Assembly (NCBI GenBank): GCA_018350325.1
Contig: JAEVLN010000016.1
Span: 1,410,693 to 1,474,692 of the forward strand
DNA: 64,000 bases
From: Globodera rostochiensis
Taxonomy: Eukaryota > Nematoda > Chromadorea > Rhabditida > Heteroderidae
Direction of reading: 5' to 3'
This document shows positions 23,176 to 35,010 of the stretch, piece after piece (within the stretch, counting starts at the first letter, position 1; every line of letters begins with the position of its first letter). The translations under genes and the position numbers were made by a program. Below the pieces are notes generated by a model. It had not been told where the DNA came from, did no database searches, and saw only the letters and a program-made list of their open reading frames with translations.

Positions 23176-23384
23176 TTGTTTTTTGTCGTTAAAATTCAAT
23201 GATTTTTATGTTTCCAATTAGCTGAAAACTGAAAAATGAATAATAATTCTGCTGTCTTCTTCTTAACACATATAAACAAAATGAATAAAAATATTCGAAT
23301 GATTGAAGCAATGCGAAGAAGGGAGCAAAACTTCATTAAATAATGTAAATAATGGCGGTCGTGAACTATAAATCAGGGTTGCCA

Positions 23385-23690
23385 TTTGTCCTTTTTTTAA
23401 AGATTTGTCCTTTTTTGGGGTATCCCAATCTTTAAAATTTGAAATGTCCTTTTTTTAAAGATTTGTCCTTTTTTGGGGTATCCAATCTTTAAAATTTGAA
23501 ATGTCCTTTTTTTAAAGATTTGTCCTTTTTTGGGGTATCCAATCTTTAAAATTTGAAATGTCCTTTTTTTAAAGATTTGTCCTTTTTTGGGGTATCCCAA
23601 TCTTTAAAATGTCCTTTTTTTAAAGATTTGTCCTTTATTTGGGGTACACGTCTTTTTTTGTCCTTTATTTGTCCTTTATTTGAGCTTTTT
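23385..23690. repeat. Tandem repeat, about 60-bp unit, 4-5 copies
   Basis: The unit is TCCTTTTTTTAAAGATTTG, TCCTTTTTTGGGGTATCC, CAATCTTTAAAATTTGAAAT. The array starts CAGGGTTGCCATTTGTCC, a CAGGG terminus like hAT ends. The inverse right end was not found. The sequence after it (23690-23850) resembles 58340-58560 in inverse orientation. Confidence 0.75.
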
Positions 23691-23949
23691 GAAGAATTTT
23701 TGTTTAAAAATTTGAATAATCTTTAGACAGATGGCCAAATTTGTTAATTTTAAAGCATTTTTCGCATCCTTTTTTGAATTTTCGCTTAAAAATGCCCAAA
23801 ATGTAACAATATTTGCTCATTATCAAATTCTGATTTTGTACTGAAGGATACATTTTCTTAACAAATATCGTAATCTTCAAAAAAAAATTTTCACGGGTAA
23901 CCCCCCATATTTGTATGATTCGGAAGGAACTTAAAAGATTAACAGTTTT

Positions 23950-24290
23950 AGTTATGAAACCTTACAATAAGAATGTGAACAATTTGGAACAATTTGATGT
24001 CAACGCTCATGGAGAGCATTTTGTGTTCGTCGTATTCATTACACTCATAAATGACTGAATGAATGAATGGAGAAAAATGGAAAATGTTTCGCCGCATCTT
24101 TTAAATGATAAATCTTCCGCTGCTACTGCTGGTGATGATCCTTTTAGCCTTAACTGACATTTCGATGTTTGGTGATGTTCATCTTCATCTTCAACCCACA
24201 CAATGTCTTTCTTAATCAGAGAAAGTACAAAGAACAAAATTGACCTATTCTATAATTCAACAATTTTACGATGAAAGAGTTGCTCCTTTT
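23950..24290. repeat. Dispersed repeat, inverted partner of 7040-7430
   Basis: It carries the inverse of the 7040-7430 blocks, including GAGAGCATTTTGTGTTCGTC and GTTCATCTTCATCTTCAACC. A 76-residue minus-strand ORF (KDIVWVEDEDEHHQTS) occurs here but is interrupted in the partner. Next to it, 24298-24355 holds GGCGCCAAC/GCGCCAAAC words of the 16320-17523 family. Confidence 0.5.
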
Positions 24291-24359
24291 AGTTACAAAA
24301 TTGCAGCGCCAAAACGGCACGGCGCCAACGGCCGCGCCAAACTGTCCGGATCCGATTTC

Positions 24360-25490
24360 TTACATAAATAAATTCAAAGTTTTTTGCTTTCTTTTTCCAC
24401 GTTTGAAATTGAAATAGCGGAAATTGGATTTGAGCCTCAAAATCATGAAGGCGATGATTATTAGCATTTTTCATTGCATTTTTTCCTTTTAGAAGTCTTT
24501 AGAAGGTAGAATTTTGAAATTGTGTTACTACTTTTTGATAAAGTATCAGAAATTGCTGGGTTGGTTGACTTTTCTAGTCCAAAGTAGGTATGTATTTGGA
24601 CTGTCCACGCGAAATGGATTGATAAATTGTGAATTATCCGACGAGAAGGTTGGCTTAATTTATGTTTTTCATTGTCAAAATGAATTTGGTGCTCTTCAAA
24701 GGCTAACATTTTGTGTGTTTTGAACATCTCAACTTAAACCAATGACCATAACGCCAAAGCAAGTTAAAAGTTATAAAAATCATAGAAACCGGGAAATCAC
24801 TGGTGTTAAGAGTATTTTCCAAAAATTAACTTTGACCTAAAATCATTCAAAAAGGACGAATTCGACCATTAGACTTGTCTTTCCATTGTAATTTGTGCTT
24901 TGAGATTTCGAGGCCTTAGAATATTCTAAAATGGTTGGGGGTGTGGCTCGGCCGCTAGCAAATAAAAAGAAAGAAAAAACTCCGGGGAACATTTTCGGCA
25001 AAATATGCGTTTTGTGAGAAACTTGGACCCCATTTGGAGAATATTAGGTGAAGAAAGTTTTTGGAAATGGGTAAAAGTCGGGTGTTTAGTTTTCTATGTG
25101 TCTTTGGCCAATCCAAAAAACTCGACTCGAATAAAATGTATTCGACGCTCTAACCGATATGAGCATCTTAGATTCTGTGAAGGAAAGATTTGATTCAGGA
25201 ATATGACAAAAATGAAGATATGGCCCAAAAGAAAAAAGTTGTCAGTGATCAGGATGATTCGGGTCAAGATTCTAATTAAACCCCGGTTTAAGAATCAATC
25301 AAAAAAGTATTAAATCTCTGCAAATAACGTCGGGGTTAGATTTCTAAGTGTCTCTGGCGCCAATCCAATACAAATCCATGTAAATGTTTATTCAATCAAA
25401 TTCCTCATTAACAAAGTCAGTCCCAAATGGAGCGTTAGCATCATGCAAAGAAGGGCTGTGTGAATAATCGATTCAGTGAATATGCCAATT
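24360..25490. other. Intergenic DNA, possible terminal exon at 25212-25278
   Basis: A short open block after a GATTCAG acceptor (about 25194) contains EYDKNEDMAQKKKVVSDQDD and stops at TAA (25276-25278). It could be the last exon of an unrecognised + strand gene. The stretch 25005-25193 has an ORF beginning MRFVRNLDPIWRILGEESFW without family resemblance. Otherwise AT-rich. Confidence 0.25.
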
Positions 25491-25495
25491 TCGCC

Positions 25496-28400
25496 CTTAC
25501 CCGTCGCCGATGCCCCCGACTTCGAAGTTATCGACAATGTCTTTGAAGTCAATGCGGATGATATTCTCCTGGCAATAGTTAGCCTCCGCTTCCCACTTGG
25601 CCCATTTATTTTCGTCGCGCTCAATCGGACAGCGAACCAACAGCCAGTCGTCTTCCTCAAAGTGCCGAAACAACAATCGTTTCCCCCGTCAAATTGTTCC
25701 TCAACTCAAATGGCACAATGTCAGCAGAACAATGCCAAAGAATGATGAAATTGACCGGATCGGTTGAATTGAAAAAGGCCTAAAATGGAATGAGGTGTAA
25801 CTCGAAAAGTCTAATAAAACAAATTCAAAAACTCACCATTTTCAGTCCCTCCATTCTCTCCGACCAAAAAAAAGCTTCGTAACACTTTCGGAAGTCCATC
25901 CCCGCGGGGCGTGTGCAACCATTTGGCCACTGCTCGGTCAGAAGATGCGCCGGCGCTGTCATCGGCCGGGAACTCGGGGAAAAGATAATCGGAATCGATC
26001 ATTCGGAAGTTTCGGGCAATCGCCGAGAACGGTCGGAGAGAAACGGCGCAAACGGTCGAGTTCGGAGGATAAACAAAAAATAAATGCAGCAAATGTTGTC
26101 TTTGAACAACGGCCAAATTTGTTGCCAAATGATTTCCCAACTGCGGTTTCGGCGATCTCGCGTGAAAATGGAAAGAATGGTGCCTTTGGAGTTGGAAAGC
26201 GGAAGGAGGAGTCCGAGAAATTCAATGACACTTCGGTCAATGTAACTAAAAAATGCAGAAATTGGAGGGCCAAACTTTTAATTACAAAAATTTAAATGCA
26301 TGAAATGACCTTATTATAAGGTGTTCGAATCCGATAACATTGTCAGGAAACGGCTCTTGCGGAATTGGCAACCGACGTTCGACATTATGGCCAATGCATT
26401 TGATAATTTCAGCGCCCTCTCCATTAATTGAGCGACGAATGTCCAGCCGCCCCAACGACCATTCCTTCGATTCGAAATGCGTGTCCACCAAACGGTCAAA
26501 TCGATCGCTGATCAAAGCAACTTTTAGGCCGAGCACAAAAGGGCCACAGAATTCGAAGACTTCGAACAAAAGGTCGGCACAAATGGGACTGAAAAATCGG
26601 GGGTTAAATGAGGCAAATAAACAATTTCCCGTTTTGTTAAAATTGCTCAAAAAAGAGCAACATTTTCTCGTTACACGGAGGACGTGTGCATTTTTGGGTT
26701 TTATTGCATTTCCCTAAAGAATTTTTACCCCAAAAAGTTGGATTTTTAGGGGTGCAATTTTGGGTTTTAGCGCATTTTTTTTGTTTGAAAATTAGGATTT
26801 CGTTATATTGTAGTTTTTATATTTTTGTTAAAAAACTATCGTAAAAATTCATTATTTGCCTTCAAAAATACGAATTTTTAGTGAAAATTCTGCTTCACTT
26901 CGGGGGAAGGGGTCGGCGGTGCCGAAAGGCGCCGCCGAAAATTTTTTGATTTTTAACTCAATTTGTTAAGAGATTTGCATCAAAAATTTTAAAAAATGCG
27001 GAATTTTTAAAACTTTTTTAGAATGGGAGAGGTCCGGCGGTGCCGATAGGCGCCGCCGGGAAAATTTTTAATGAGATTGTAAAGAAAATTGGTCCAAAAA
27101 TACGCCCTTGTGTTTTACTGAGACTAAAATCCGAATTTGAACTCCATTTTGCCCGAGTTCGAACATCGGACCCGAATTTTTTTTGAAAAAATGGATTTTT
27201 CTAAATTTTACAATAAAATATTGAAAAGGTGGTTTCCGGTTTTCTGCTTCGGGTTCGTGTTCTACGCATACCGTATTTCCTCTATTAGTAACCCATGGGT
27301 TACACAAACCCCCCTCAAGGGGGGGGTTACAATTAGAAGGGGGTTTCAAATAGATGGGTGGGTTACTATTTTTTCAATACAAATTTTTCAAAACTTATGT
27401 ACATAAGTTAAAGTTTTTAGTATTATTTTTAAATCAAAATAAATTTCTGTAATAACAAAATTTTGCACAAAATTATAATTCCACTGTTTCCGTCAAAACA
27501 AATGACTACTTCCAATTTTTCGTCGATTGTAAAAATGCGACGTTTTTTTGAAATCTTATCACTAGAGACTTTGGGCATTTTTCTTGAGAAAAATGCAATT
27601 TTTAGGCATTTTCCACAGCAAAATTTTTGTATTCAATATCTCAGGCACTTTTTCCAAAAATTTCTTAAGAAAAATGCAATAAAAATAAAAAATGTAGCCT
27701 TAGAAACAAAAAAATTTAGAACAAAAATGCACTCCTAAAAAATGACTTTTTCTTTTACAAAAAATCCACCCCCAAAGATCGAAATTTTCCCTAAAATTTT
27801 TTTATTTGGTAATTTTATAAAATGTTCCAAAACGTGTGAAAATATTATATTTCCAATTAGGTAGGTAAAAGAGGAATATAAAAAATGACGAATTTTGAAG
27901 GGTTTTACGCAAAATTTGACTGAATTAGGTAGGTCAGTTTTTGGCATTTTTTAATCAATAGGCACTTTTTGGGGTTTTTGGTCAATATTTTAAGTCAATA
28001 TTTCGCGTTTTTAGAGTATTAATATATTAGTCCATGGATTTAATGATGGACTGGTCAGAAAAAATGCGTGAATAAAAGCTTTTTTTAATAAAATTAAAAA
28101 AAAAATCGAATTTGGGGATTTTATTATATTCTTCTAAAATTTTCTTTGGTTTTAAAGTTTCCAGTTTCTACTCAATCTCTGTATTAGTACAATGCTTAAT
28201 TTTATATGTAAATGGTATGGCGTAAAAATTTTGGTCATACTTAGTTTTTAAAACTCACGGCTCTAGGGGGGGGGGGGGGGTACAATTAGAGGGGGGTTTC
28301 AAATAGAGGGGGGGTTACTATTTTTCAATCCCCCTCTAGGGGGGGTTACAATTAGAAGGGGGTTTCAAATAGAGGGTGGGTTACTAATAGTAGAAATACG

Positions 28401-28591
28401 GTATTTACCCTAAAAAATCATGCATATGAAATGTTAAACGTCCAAAATTTTTTTAAATTTTCCGTGGAGCCCCCATTCTTTAGGATTTTCCGAAAATTTC
28501 TTCCTTATGGCATTAGTTTCGCTTTATCCCTTCAAAAAAAAAACTCACATTTCTTCAATTGTTTCTCTGCTTCCTTTGGATTGTCCGACAT
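25496..28591 (-). pseudogene. F-box-like family gene, copy F4 (exon 3 frameshifted)
   Basis: Exon 1 28591-28549 (MSDNPKEAEKQLKK), exon 2 26588-26310 (open: [40 protein letters not shown]), exon 3 26245-25837, exon 4 25779-25496 ([20 protein letters not shown]). Exon 3 keeps SYIDRSVIEFLGLLLPL, ELDRLRRFSPTVLGDCPKL and [19 protein letters not shown], but in three frames. Intron 1 is stretched to about 1.96 kb by a TA-flanked element (27271-28401) and GC-rich palindrome modules at about 26910-26940 and 27033-27062. Exons 2 and 1 still carry usable splice sites (GTCAT and GTGAG donors). Confidence 0.65.
27271..28401. mobile_element. TA-flanked foldback element with GTTACAATTAGA words
   Basis: Ends are CCGTATTTCCTCTATTAGTA and its inverse TACTAATAGTAGAAATACGG, flanked by TA at 27269-27270 and 28402-28403. 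Next to each end lie GGGGGTTACAATTAGAAGG and GGGTTTCAAATAGA words. The flank TTCTACGCA + TTTACCCTA resembles the uninterrupted TTCTACGCATTTTTTTTACC at about 5931-5953, a possible paralogous empty site. TA flanks suggest Tc1/mariner-type mobilisation rather than hAT. No transposase is seen inside. Confidence 0.7.
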
Positions 28592-28649
28592 TTGTTTTTT
28601 TGTTTTTACAAATGCAAATGATTTTATGATTCCAATGAGCTAAAACATG

Positions 28650-28865
28650 AAAAGGAATTTTTAATACATTTAAAAAGTAGTAACATAATCGAATTCGGGG
28701 GAGGGGGAAGAGGGACAAAAAAATTTGAATTTGTGGTGGGGGCCGGTGAGGGTAGACACAAAAAAATCGATAACAGTTAGGTAATCGCTCGCTAATGCTG
28801 ATTTGAGGACAAGAAGAAAAACTTTTGGCACATTTGTGCAATCAATAAATAAAAGACGCAAATAG
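28650..28865 (-). promoter_or_regulatory. Conserved upstream block of F-box copy F4
   Basis: AAAAAATTTGAATTTGTGG, GAGGGTAGACACAAA, ATCGATAACAGTTA and GCAATCAATAAATAAAAGAC match the block upstream of F2 (15880-16170) in the same order. The most likely explanation is a retained promoter or 5' leader of the paralogues. Confidence 0.45.
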
Positions 28866-30218
28866 GACCCGGACGATTGAGTGTGGCCGATTAGTGTGTG
28901 GCCATTTGAGTGTGCAGTCAAAAATGGTCCTTTTTTCATGACTAAAAAACGAATTCTTAAGCCCGAGTTTTCAAAAATTTTCAACTTTCCCCCAAAAATT
29001 TCCAAGAAATCACTACCGGGCGCAAAAGTTTACCCGAAATTATCACTGAATCTCTCGCTTCAGAGTGAATGGTTGCCGCAGAAAAAGCTAATTTGGATGT
29101 TTTTTGAGAAATCAGAAAAAGAAAATTCAAAAAATTGGCAAAAATTTGAAAAGTCTAATCTAAAACATAAATAAAGCCCAGAGTTTTTATCTTCTTCATC
29201 TGGAACAGGCGAACAAATTTGCATTGGGCAGCACACGGCCATGGCGGAGAACAAAAGCGAAGAATCCATTCAAAAATTTATTTAGAGAAAAATGTTGATC
29301 TTTCAATTCTCTTCACATTTTCATTATTTTCAATTATTTTGGCGTTCATCGATATTCACCAACATCCCAACTCTTTCCCCGCTCCCCGACAAGACCCCGT
29401 TTATTTTCGTCCATCCCCCGCATCTGCTTTTGCCTTTCCCCGCTTTGTTTACATTTAGACATCATGATTTCCTAATCTTTGCCCATCATTGCCATCTTCC
29501 CCCTCCCCCCCCCCCCCTCCCCGGAGACTAAGCCTTTGTTCACCGGACACATCGTTGTCCCCTTTTCTCACCAATGTTAAACGATTTTAATCGGGCTTCG
29601 CCCGCGCTGATTAATTCATTCATTTTCTGACACCTGCCCCTCCTCCCTTTGATTTAAATTTTACATCGCCTACCGTAGTCGCCTTCTATTTCTATCGCGC
29701 ATTCCATTTGACTGACACGCCCCGCGATCAAATCGACATATAAACCCCCCCCCCCCCCACCGACACTGACCCGGGGTTTCCGCCGTTTTGTTTTCCCCCC
29801 TATCGTTTTCCTCTCCCACCCTTTCGAATCGTTTTCCTTTCGACGTTCGTCGATCACCAATTTTTGGATTGCACCATTTTTGCCCCCCGTGGCCAATTGG
29901 GAAGGGGAATTTAAACGGGAGGGGAAGTCCCGGCGGAGGGCTTCATCGTTCGCCACATCGCCAACCTCAGCCATTGTCGCACAGGGGACTCTGGGGTGTG
30001 CCCTAATCCCAATCGACCTCCATCCCGTCCAACCCAAAACCCTTTCCGTCCCGTCCTCAATCGGGAGTGGGGTCCCGTCACCGACCGACTCATCAAGTAC
30101 GAGCAGTTCCACAGCTTGTGGCGGTGGGAGACCCCGTGCGGCACCAGAGACCCGAACTCTCTAAAATTCATAATTAGTTGAATACGGCCACCATTTTCTT
30201 TGCTTTTCTTCTCACGAA
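28866..30218. other. Intergenic DNA, pyrimidine-rich from 29340
   Basis: From about 29360 the + strand is C/T-rich with poly-C runs (29500-29520, 29747-29759). A G-rich minus ORF of 152 residues (30112-29654) arises from this composition and is not supported as a gene. Pyrimidine-rich DNA just before the short ORF at 30219 could be promoter or leader sequence. Confidence 0.35.
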
Positions 30219-30322
30219 ATGAGCGAATCGGACAAATTGACTGCTGAATTTGAATCGAAAATTCGCTGGGCTTTGCCACCACAGCGATTCACGCTGGAAA
30301 TCGCCCTGAACAAGGGGACATG
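30219..30322 (+). CDS. Short ORF or first exon, unknown
   Basis: This reads MSESDKLTAEFESKIRWALP and continues PQRFTLEIALNKGT before TGA. A good donor, CAG|GTAGGTGTATG, lies at about 30328-30340, so this may be the first exon of a gene whose remainder was replaced by repeats, with a short frame disruption. No family is recognised. Confidence 0.3.
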
Positions 30323-30539
30323 AACCAGGTAGGTGTATGTGTGTTTATAGAATCGTTGGCAAGTACTCAATTCCCAATGCTTGCGCAGGTCGTGCCGCCA
30401 ATTCTCGTTGTCCCGGCCAGACGGTAATGGCAGACGGTAATGGCCCTAAGATTTTAAAATTAAAGAATAAAATGGATTTTTACTCGGGGATTAGAACTCC
30501 GATAACTATTGACACGACACAGAATTTACCACTCGAAGC

Positions 30540-31626
30540 GGGGGTCATTACCGTCTCGCCATTACCGTCTGGCCGTTACCGTCTGGCCGTTACCGTCTGG
30601 CGTCTCAGTACAAAAAGGGCCACTCCCGTCTCACGCACAAATTCATGCGTTATTTTTATTTTTTTGGAGCGCGAAATGATTAAATATAAACACCAAAATT
30701 AGATTTCGAATACAATTTAGAATTTTTACGTCTTTTTAAGCTTCTATTGCATTTGAATAGTTTTTTTGCTTTTTTCTTTGTCTTTGTTTACAAAGTGACA
30801 TCGTTCAGTTTATATTACCAAAGTTCATGATTTTTAGTAGGGTAGGAACCTAAGTTCAGAGTGGCTAGGCCTAAGCCTAACGAACCCCAAGCCAGGGTGG
30901 CTTAGGCCTAAGCTTAACGAATTCCTAATCCAAGTTGTTTGATTTCTGTTTCTGAAACATTCTTTAACAAAATCGGTGTCGTTCGTAAAATTACTGATTT
31001 TTGCCTTTTAATTTGTTTCGCTAACTTGTTGTTTGTTTACAAATGCTTCATAATCTGATAAAAATTTTGCTAATGAAAATTCTAGAAACATTTTTTTTGG
31101 GTGGGACTTAGTCAGCTTTTTTTGTACCTGGGACTCGACCGGCCAGACGGTAACGGCCAGACGGTAATGGCCCTAAGACGGTAATGGCCAGACGGTAATG
31201 GCCAGACGGTAACGGCCAGACGGTAATGGCCCTAAGACGGTAATGGCCAGACGGTAATGGCCAGACGGTAATGGCCCTAAGACGGTAATGGCCAGACGGT
31301 AATGGCCCTAAAACGGTAATGGCCAGACGGTAACGGCCAGACGGTAATGGCCCTAAGACGGTAATGGCCAGACGGTAATGGCCAGACGGTAATGGCCCTA
31401 AGACGGTAATGGCCAGACGGTAATGGCCCTAAGACGGTAATGGCCAGACGGTAATGGCCAGACGGTAATGGCCCTAAGACGGTAATGGCCAGACGGTAAT
31501 GGCGAGACGGTAATGGCCCTAAGACGGTAATGGCCAGACGGTAATGGCGAGACGGTAATGGCCCTAAGACGGTAATGGCCAGACGGTAATGGCGAGACGG
31601 TACTGGCGAGACGGTAATGACCCCTA
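30540..31626. mobile_element. Foldback element with GACGGTAATGGCC words
   Basis: The left end GGGGGTCATTACCGTCTCG is mirrored by the right end CGAGACGGTAATGACCCC near 31620. The right arm is a long array of CCAGACGGTAATGGC and CCTAAGACGGTAATGG (31141-31625); the left arm is only about 60 bp. The flanks ACTCGAAG and ACTCTAAC agree at six of eight positions, so a target duplication is possible but not proven. The element splits a tRNA-like module (30480-30540 and 31627-31655). The same words also occur at 30410-30445. Confidence 0.6.
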
Positions 31627-31785
31627 CTCTAACCACTGAACCACACGGAAATTGAGTTCTAAGCTGTGCAAAAGTTATTAAATTAAGGATTGCTAAATTT
31701 GATTTATCATTATGTTTTTCAAATCTTTTAAGCTCAGAATTCTGTAATGAATTTTCACCAAAAATTCCATCTTTACCAATGTAAA

Positions 31786-31900
31786 AAAGTCTCGAAAATC
31801 GAGACCAAGTACCCGAGACTCGATACCGAGACCAAGACCCAAAAAACCCGAGACTTTTCTCGAGTCGAGACTCGAGACCGAGACTTTCGTGCAGCACTAG
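31786..31900. repeat. GAGACCGAG-word repeat end
   Basis: Words such as CCCGAGACTCGATACCGAGA and CTCGAGACCGAGAC end at GTGCAGCACTA, a terminus similar to the GAGACCGAG elements at 55340 and 61011. No opposite end was identified. Confidence 0.5.
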
Positions 31901-32017
31901 TAAATATGTGCTAAAAAATACCCCCAAAAATGTTTTAATAGTCGCCCTAATTCAAAAAATTTTCGAAACAAATACTATTTTGGGCTTCTCTCATGGTAAG
32001 GAATCCACGAAAAAAAT

Positions 32018-32695
32018 GGGAGCGGCCCGTTTGAGTCTGGCCGGTTGAGTCTGGGCCAGTTGAGTCTGGCCGGTTGAGTCTGGCCGGTTGAGTCGGCCGG
32101 TTGAGTCTGGTGGCCAGTTGAGTCTGGCCGGTTGAGTCTGGTTAGAAGGAAAAAAAAGTTGCAATATTTTGGAAATTAAATTTTCTGAACCGGTTTCAAT
32201 AACCCTTTTTTATATTAAGGCTTATTTTTAGGCTCGAAAAATCTCAAAATAGGCGCCTAAAAATTTTGGTTTTCAGGTTATACATAGAATACTGTAGCTT
32301 TAAGCCTAGGCTTAAGCCTAAGCCTAGGCTAGCTTAGGTTTAAGCCTAAGCAAAACACTTCTATAGGTTTGTTTTGGCGATGAAAATTTTGATCAAGAAT
32401 GCTGTAGCAAAGCACTTAATTCGCTTTTTTAATCGGTTAAGTTAGCTTTGAAAATCTGCAAAAATTACTTTAAATCGCTCCTAGATCTTTTCTAAGCCTC
32501 AAAAAAGAATAATTTAAGCATTTATAATATTTAAACGGTTATTGAAACCGGTTCAGAAAATTTAATTTCCAAAATATTTCAACTTTTTTTTCCTTCTAAC
32601 CAGACTCAACCGGCCAGACTCAACTGGCCACCAGACTCAACCGGCCAGACTCAACTGGCCCAGACTCAACCGGCCAGACTCAAACGACCCCTACC
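32018..32695. mobile_element. Foldback element with TTGAGTCTGGCC words, TSD AAAAAAAT
   Basis: The left arm is GGGAGCGGCCCGTTTGAGTC followed by CTGGCCGGTTGAGT units. The right arm is the inverse, ending CGACCCCTACC. The arms continue inward with perfect symmetry through AAATTAAATTTTCTGAACCG and its inverse. AAAAAAAT flanks both sides (32010-32017, 32696-32703), but poly-A makes this duplication weaker evidence than others. The centre holds TAGGCTTAAGCCTA palindromes. Confidence 0.75.
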
Positions 32696-32741
32696 AAAAA
32701 AATATATTAAAACATAAAAATCCGGGCCCTAACTATTCCGG

Positions 32742-33446
32742 TAGGGGACGACTGAGTCTGGCCGACTAAGTCTGGGCCAACTGAGTCCGACCAACTGAGT
32801 CTGGTTAGAAGGGAAAAAGTTTTTGAGCATCAAAATTAAAAGTCAAGCAATCTAAAAATATATAACTTTCTTAAACAAAAATTAAAGCAAACAAATATAA
32901 CATATTCAACAACAAAAACTAAATAAAACAATCATTGATTTTTCATGTGATAATTTTGGAAATTCCTGTGAGAAAATCGATTATTCTTTGGGCGTTTTGA
33001 TTTTGTATGGCATATTGATGGTCGCCCAAAAAATGATACCTAGGGTTCGTTAGGTTTAGGCCTAAAACACCCTGGCTTGGGGTTTGTTAGGCTTAGGCCT
33101 ATGCCTATTAATGTAAAAACGGATAACAAATAGAAATTTTTCAAAAAATCATAAATGTTGAAATCATAGATTGGATGATGTCAAATGATAAACTGATGTC
33201 ATATTCGTGATCTCCGTTCTCGGTAACCCCGGAGTACTTCTCAGAATTACTTAAAACTGAAGAAAAAAAATTCGGGGACCTATACATATAAGACACCATT
33301 ACCATTTTTTATTTAAGGACTTTTTATTTTACGAAATTTAAGTTCAAAATTTTTTCCTACCAACCAGACTCAGTTAGCCAGACTCAGTTGGCCACCAGAC
33401 TCAGTTGGTCAGACTCAGTCGGCCAGACTCAGTTGGGCCGTTCCCA
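32742..33446. mobile_element. Foldback element with CAACTGAGTCTGG words
   Basis: It starts GGTAGGGGACGACTGAGTC and ends with the inverse type GGCCAGACTCAGTTGGGCCG then TTCCC. Its core shares ATTATTCTTTGGGCGTTTTG and GGTCGCCCAAAAAATGATAC with the core of 51897-52777. The flanks do not show a clear 8-bp duplication. Confidence 0.65.
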
Positions 33447-33518
33447 TTAAACTCAACTAACTTTTAATTACTTATCTTCAAATTTTCATATAAAAGTTGA
33501 TTAAATGTATGTAATTAT

Positions 33519-34684
33519 TAGTGTTCGGCACGATACGATAAATTCGATAATTATCGCGATATATCGCGATAAATTTTTCGATAAAATCGCGATACTATCG
33601 ATCGAAGAAAATTCGGATATTTCGATAATTTTCGATAACGATAATTTATCGAAATATCGTATCGTTTATCGATCGAAAAATAGAAATTATCGCGATATTT
33701 ATCGTGGACTTGGAAATCCAAAATGCACCCCAAAGGATGGGGGTTTTGAGCGAAAAACCTCAACTTGGTTGTGGTGTAGTGGTGAGTGGTGGATATATTT
33801 TAAGTGTGCCTAGGTTGGGTTCAGTTTCCCGACTATGTAAATAATTTTTTCTGACTTTTTCTGAACATTTACGGTAGTGTAAACAATTCTAAAAATTCTT
33901 TTAAATTTTTCCAATTTAAAAATAAATATTTTATCATGACAATTCACAATTTTCATTTTATTTTTTGCTTGGACAAAATCACAAAACCATAGGGGGGGCC
34001 TTTGTTTTGCAACACGTAATTTTTGGACCAATTTTCTTAGCAAATCTTGTTCAATCTTAAAGAAAATTTTCCGGCGGCGCCTATCGGCGCCGCCAGACCT
34101 TTACCACTCCTAAAAAGCTGTAAAAAATATCCGTGTTTTTTAAATTTTGGTTGCAAATCTCTTATCAAAATCATTAAAATTTCAAAAAATTTCCCGGCGG
34201 CGCCTATCGGCACCGCCGACCCCCACCCCCCCCCCCCTCCCTAAAAGTCAGAATCTCAAAAAAATTTATGATGGATGAGGCAACAGAAGTGAAGAAAATG
34301 AGAAAAATATTTTTAATAATAATAAAAAAAATTTGTCTTACCATCGACCATAACAAAAAAAAAAAATTCGTTGTTGTCAATCCCGATTAACCCCGATCCC
34401 GGTTTTTACCAAAAATCCCGATCCCGGCCAACTCTAATTTAAAGATATAAATGCTGATCTTCCTTAACAAAGCAATACCGGCATTGAACTATAAATATTG
34501 ATTGTTTTATTAATTTTTTTAGACCTATCGCGATAATCGAACTTTTTTTTCAATAACGATAATTTATCGAAATATCGTATCGTTTATCGATCTAAGAAAA
34601 TCTTAATATTTCGATAATTTTCGATAACGATAATTTATCGAAATATCGTATCGTTTATCGATCAAAGCCATTTGCCGAACACTA
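33519..34684. mobile_element. hAT-like foldback element, TTATCGATA words, TSD GTAATTAT
   Basis: Termini TAGTGTTCGGCA and TGCCGAACACTA are exact inverses, flanked by the exact duplication GTAATTAT (33511-33518 and 34685-34692). Arms are ATTTATCGAAATATCGTATC and TTCGATAATTTTCGATAACG words. The core carries a tRNA-like module (33767-33837), the CATAGGGGGGGCCTTTG block and two GC-rich palindromes (34070-34097, 34193-34220). Confidence 0.88.
33767..33837 (+). repeat. tRNA-like SINE module
   Basis: GGTGTAGTGGTGAGTGG is box-A-like and GGTTGGGTTCAGTTTCCCG is box-B-like, about 40 bp apart. It is part of the core of the 33519-34684 element. Confidence 0.5.
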
Positions 34685-35010
34685 GTAATTATATGGAAAA
34701 AGTGAGAAAAAAAATGTAAAAACCGGAAATTAAAAAACGCAACACCAATTGAAACAATTTTGGGGATTTAAGACATGGCAACTTACGATGAATGAAGTTC
34801 AACGGAGTTCAGATGAAAGCATATGGAACCATTGTTTTGAATGACAGCACCGGAAATCATTTTAACCACAAAAAGCGCATTTTATTAAAAAAAGGGCACG
34901 ACAATGCCATCAAACGATTGATTTCCCCGGAGGATATGGCAAAATAAATGCTCTAATGGCTCATTTTAAAAGTGTGTGCCGGTGTCATTTGGACAAAACT
35001 TTGTTTTTCA

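Noticed and set aside
23385..23690. Possible CRISPR-like regular repeat
   Set aside because: Units are contiguous without unique spacers and the context is a eukaryotic genome.
24007..24237. 76-codon minus ORF as a gene
   Set aside because: The partner repeat at 7040-7430 has the same DNA with the reading interrupted, so it behaves as a dispersed repeat.
29654..30112. 152-codon minus-strand ORF
   Set aside because: It is glycine/arginine-rich because the + strand is pyrimidine-rich; no family or splice support.
31277..31927. 216-codon minus-strand ORF
   Set aside because: It is generated by the GACGGTAATGGCC array.
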